From Desulfuromusa sp. (GTDB taxonomy: Bacteria; Desulfobacterota; Desulfuromonadia; Desulfuromonadales; Geopsychrobacteraceae), in contig JAGLDI010000126.1 in NCBI GenBank assembly GCA_023145655.1, forward strand, positions 1 through 8,879: a DNA stretch of 8,879 nucleotides. Direction: 5' to 3'. Shown one piece after another: positions 7,105 to 8,879 of the stretch (position 1 is the first letter of the stretch; each line of letters opens with the position of its first letter). The notes under the pieces are model-generated. The model did not search any database and had not been told where the DNA came from. It saw nothing but the letters and a program-made list of their open reading frames with translations. The translations under genes were made by a program, and so were the position numbers.

Positions 7105-7386
7105 CTAACCTCCTGCTCCTGGAGGAAAAAGGGCAATCACATCACCACATACAACCGGGGTTTCTAATTTATCGAGATGGTGGATGTTCCGCCGATTAAT
7201 CATAATGATCGTTCCAAGAATCAACTCACCTTTTCTATCCAGTAACTTGTGTAAAAATGGTGTCGATATCTGTTGTTGCAGGCGCTGCAGAAACTGACCG
7301 ACATTCTCTTTGTCGCTAGCAGGCAACTCAAACTTTTCCTGTTTCAATAGTAATCTAATCAGACTGTAAAATTGAACCTTGATCAT
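7105..7386 (-). CDS. MoaD/ThiS-family ubiquitin-fold sulfur carrier
   Basis: This 93-residue beta-grasp protein resembles MoaD, the small subunit of molybdopterin synthase, whose C-terminal thiocarboxylate supplies the dithiolene sulfurs of the pterin cofactor. It opens MIKVQFYSLIRLLLKQEKFELP, has a MoaD-like middle (NVGQFLQRLQQQ) and closes with MINRRNIHHLDKLETPVVCGDVIALFPPGAGG. The terminal Gly-Gly is the residue pair needed for adenylation and thiocarboxylation. The reading frame stays open upstream, but the extra sequence lies inside the flavoprotein gene and looks unrelated. The ATG at 7386 gives the normal family length and starts 10 nt after the flavoprotein stop. The ribosome site is weak. 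Located between an AOR/flavoprotein pair and an E1-like gene, it is probably a dedicated carrier for tungstopterin assembly. A protein-modifier role of the SAMP type cannot be excluded. Confidence 0.88.
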   Translation of the reverse strand: MIKVQFYSLIRLLLKQEKFELPASDKENVGQFLQRLQQQISTPFLHKLLDRKGELILGTIIMINRRNIHHLDKLETPVVCGDVIALFPPGAGG

Positions 7387-7396
7387 TGTTGTGGAC

Positions 7397-8623
7397 TCAG
7401 GAATCAAGGTGGAATTGCACCTGGGCGTATGTTGCAGTACCGGTAAGCATTTGTTTGCCCGGAAAAACACTCCGGGTGCTGACCAATTGATAATAGAGCC
7501 CGGCATCGTTGGTTTCACCGACCATATTGGCGCCGACCACGCGTTGTTTTTCATCAAGAAAAACTCGGCGGAAACGTCCTGCTGCAGCGTTCCAACTGCT
7601 GACAATCTCAGCAACATCATCCTGACAATAACCGACAGCGGCAACCCCGATACCAAAAATTTCAGTAATATTATTTTTCAGGCTCCCCTGATAGCTGCAC
7701 TCAATTCCCAACATATTCAGTGCGGCATTTTCTCCCTGTTCCACCGCTGTCATCCAGTTGCCCTGAATTGTTGTTTCACCGGTGATAAAATCCAGACCTT
7801 CGGCAGCGTCTCCAGCGGCATAAACATCCGGATGACTGCTGCGACAGTTGTCGTTGATCAGAATTCCGTCAGCAACGTTCAGACCGGCTTCGACTGCAAG
7901 ATGGGTATTGGGAGTCACCCCTTTGCCGATAATGAGAAGATCGCTGGACAGTTGCTTTCCACTGTTCAATTTTAGTTGCAACTGATCTTCTTCAACCATC
8001 TCCTTAATATCATTCTGTTTATGGATATTCAGACCTTTTGCTTTGAGTTGATCTTCCAGAATTGCTGAGGTTTCGGGATCGACAACACGACTGAAGATAC
8101 GATTGGAACCTACCACCAAATGCTTCTCAGCTTGTTCTGAAGCATGTGAAAGTAGCGGCAGGCTGACCAGTCCAGCGCCAACGGCAGTAACACTCTTCAT
8201 ATCCTGATAAAGATCAACCAGTTTTTCTGCATCGGCCAGATGGCGGAGAACACAGGCACGTTGTGTCGCTATGGGGAGAGTTCGTGCCTCCGCCCCGGTA
8301 GCCAACAGGAGTTTTTTAAAACCGACGTTGCTCCCATCTGCAAGCTGCAGGGAGTGCTTTTCAGGATCAATTGAAATCACTGAATGGCCAAAAACAGGAG
8401 TGACCCCCAATTCTTCATAGAAGGAATGATCGACGATATCAAGCCCCTCACGGAGAATATGGCCACCGATATAGTAAGGGGTTAAGACCCTTGAATAGGC
8501 CGGACGATCTTCACGATCAACGATGGCGATAGTTGCTCTCTGGTCATATTTACGGAGTGTTCGGATCGCCTGTAATCCGGCGGCACTGTTACCGATAATG
8601 ACAAAATCATATTGTTCAGCCAT
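7397..8623 (-). CDS. FAD-dependent NAD(P)H oxidoreductase, probable electron-transfer partner of AOR
   Basis: This 408-residue flavoprotein belongs to the two-dinucleotide-fold pyridine nucleotide-disulfide oxidoreductase superfamily. FAD is bound by VIIGNSAAGLQAI (about 8-20), LLATGAEAR (106-114) and the VYAAGDAAEG block (267-276). The second Rossmann loop reads AVGAGLVSLPLL (147-157), in which Ser154 replaces the usual last Gly/Ala, so NAD(P) binding may be atypical. The region around residues 40-54 (RPAYSRVLTPYYIGG) resembles nitrite- and rubredoxin-reductase types and lacks the redox-active cysteine of NADH oxidases and CoA-disulfide reductases. The ATG at 8623 has AGAGGA 6 nt upstream. 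It follows the AOR gene and precedes the carrier gene. Related flavoproteins occur as the NADH-binding subunit of some bacterial AOR complexes, so the proposed role is electron exchange between AOR or ferredoxin and NAD(H). Confidence 0.87.
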   Translation of the reverse strand: MAEQYDFVIIGNSAAGLQAIRTLRKYDQRATIAIVDREDRPAYSRVLTPYYIGGHILREGLDIVDHSFYEELGVTPVFGHSVISIDPEKHSLQLADGSNVGFKKLLLATGAEARTLPIATQRACVLRHLADAEKLVDLYQDMKSVTAVGAGLVSLPLLSHASEQAEKHLVVGSNRIFSRVVDPETSAILEDQLKAKGLNIHKQNDIKEMVEEDQLQLKLNSGKQLSSDLLIIGKGVTPNTHLAVEAGLNVADGILINDNCRSSHPDVYAAGDAAEGLDFITGETTIQGNWMTAVEQGENAALNMLGIECSYQGSLKNNITEIFGIGVAAVGYCQDDVAEIVSSWNAAAGRFRRVFLDEKQRVVGANMVGETNDAGLYYQLVSTRSVFPGKQMLTGTATYAQVQFHLDS

Positions 8624-8663
8624 GGAATTTCCTCTGGAGAATTCAAGGTTTAGGGTGTTGCAC

Positions 8664-8704
8664 GTATTCTGGGGACACGTAACAAGTCCATGTCCCCAGA
8701 ATAC
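8664..8704 (-). repeat. REP-like palindrome, copy B (reverse orientation)
   Basis: This is a 41-nt inverted repeat. On the plus strand GTATTCTGGGGACACG (8664-8679) pairs with CATGTCCCCAGAATAC (8689-8704) around a 9-nt centre. Read on the minus strand it matches copy A (5489-5530) throughout both arms except one C-G to T-A pair exchange (seventh position and its partner). The single T-G wobble falls at the same place, which fixes its orientation as opposite to copy A. It lies 21 nt downstream of the aor stop and about 40 nt upstream of the flavoprotein start. It could protect the aor message end or reduce read-through into downstream genes. No T-run follows it on the minus strand, so it is not a standard intrinsic terminator. 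Confidence 0.88.
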
Positions 8705-8725
8705 TTTTAACGAATTTATACTGTA

Positions 8726-8879
8726 CTAAGCCAGACCAAGAGTCTGAAGTCTCTCATCGGTTGGAATCCCTTCTGCGCTCCAACCTCGCTCCTGATAATA
8801 TTCAGGGAGCATTTCACCCAGTTTGTTTACTTCACCTTTGAGTGGGCCATCGGAAATTGGCTCTTCCAGAATCCGTTTT
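8726..8879 (-). CDS. aor: tungsten-type aldehyde:ferredoxin oxidoreductase, C-terminal end (cut by window edge)
   Basis: Only the last 51 codons are present. In frame to the TAG at 8726-8728 they read [20 protein letters not shown], then [20 protein letters not shown], then [10 protein letters not shown]. The block LPEYYxxRGW(xx)GxPTxExLxxLGL is the conserved C-terminus of the AOR family, which binds a bis-pterin tungsten cofactor and an Fe4S4 cluster and interconverts aldehydes and carboxylic acids with low-potential electrons. The metal and cluster-binding regions lie outside the window, so W versus Mo and exact subfamily cannot be confirmed. The gene order downstream (repeat, flavoprotein, MoaD-like, E1-like) supports the call. 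The downstream palindrome suggests the aor message may have its own 3' end. The family match is strong for so short a segment. Confidence 0.85.
   Translation of the reverse strand, partial: KRILEEPISDGPLKGEVNKLGEMLPEYYQERGWSAEGIPTDERLQTLGLA

Noticed and set aside
7387..7656. N-terminal extension of the MoaD-like frame to 7656
   Set aside because: The extension lies wholly inside the flavoprotein gene in another frame, and MoaD-family proteins start at the MIKVQFY position.
8664..8704. Integron attC site
   Set aside because: The GTTACGT near the centre looks a little like a core site, but it is not kept in copy A, no opposing inverse core is present and no integrase or cassette is nearby.
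8624..8725. Molybdenum/tungsten cofactor riboswitch upstream of the flavoprotein gene
   Set aside because: The gap is about 100 nt, the palindrome fills 41 of it, and no multi-helix structure beyond that palindrome is visible.

Overview
All genes in this window lie on the minus strand, so transcription runs from the right edge to the left. The gene content is: a truncated tungsten-type aldehyde ferredoxin oxidoreductase (AOR), an FAD/NAD-type oxidoreductase, a MoaD-like sulfur carrier, a MoeB/ThiF-like activating enzyme, tatD, tcdA, a TauE/SafE-type exporter, def, fmt, htpX, rsmB, and the start of rpe. This mix (a tungsten enzyme with dedicated accessory genes beside a def-fmt-htpX-rsmB-rpe housekeeping run) suggests an anaerobic bacterium, most likely of the Desulfuromonadales/Geobacterales type. 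That placement is an inference from gene content; no phylogenetic marker was compared.

Region 1 (about 6364-8879) is a metabolic cassette. The AOR C-terminus (8726-8879) is followed by the flavoprotein (7397-8623), which would exchange electrons between AOR and a pyridine nucleotide or ferredoxin pool. Next come a 93-residue MoaD-like protein ending in Gly-Gly (7105-7386) and a 223-residue E1-like adenylating enzyme (6364-7035) without the usual zinc cysteines. The last two look like a private sulfur-transfer pair for the pterin cofactor of the AOR.

Region 2 (3993-6277) holds tatD, tcdA and a TauE/SafE-type membrane protein. tcdA and the exporter overlap by a TGATG junction. Region 3 (1-3974) is a translation and protein-quality operon: def and fmt (N-formyl group addition and removal), htpX (membrane protease), rsmB (16S rRNA methylation) and rpe (pentose phosphate). 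It is preceded by a good sigma70-like promoter at 3945-3974.

The most unusual signal is non-coding. Two nearly identical 41-42 nt palindromes sit 3.1 kb apart in opposite orientation, one between tatD and tcdA (5489-5530) and one between aor and the flavoprotein gene (8664-8704). Their arms differ only by one compensatory base-pair change, and both keep the same off-centre wobble pair. They look like members of a REP-type dispersed palindrome family. No transposase, tRNA, rRNA or CRISPR array was seen in the window.
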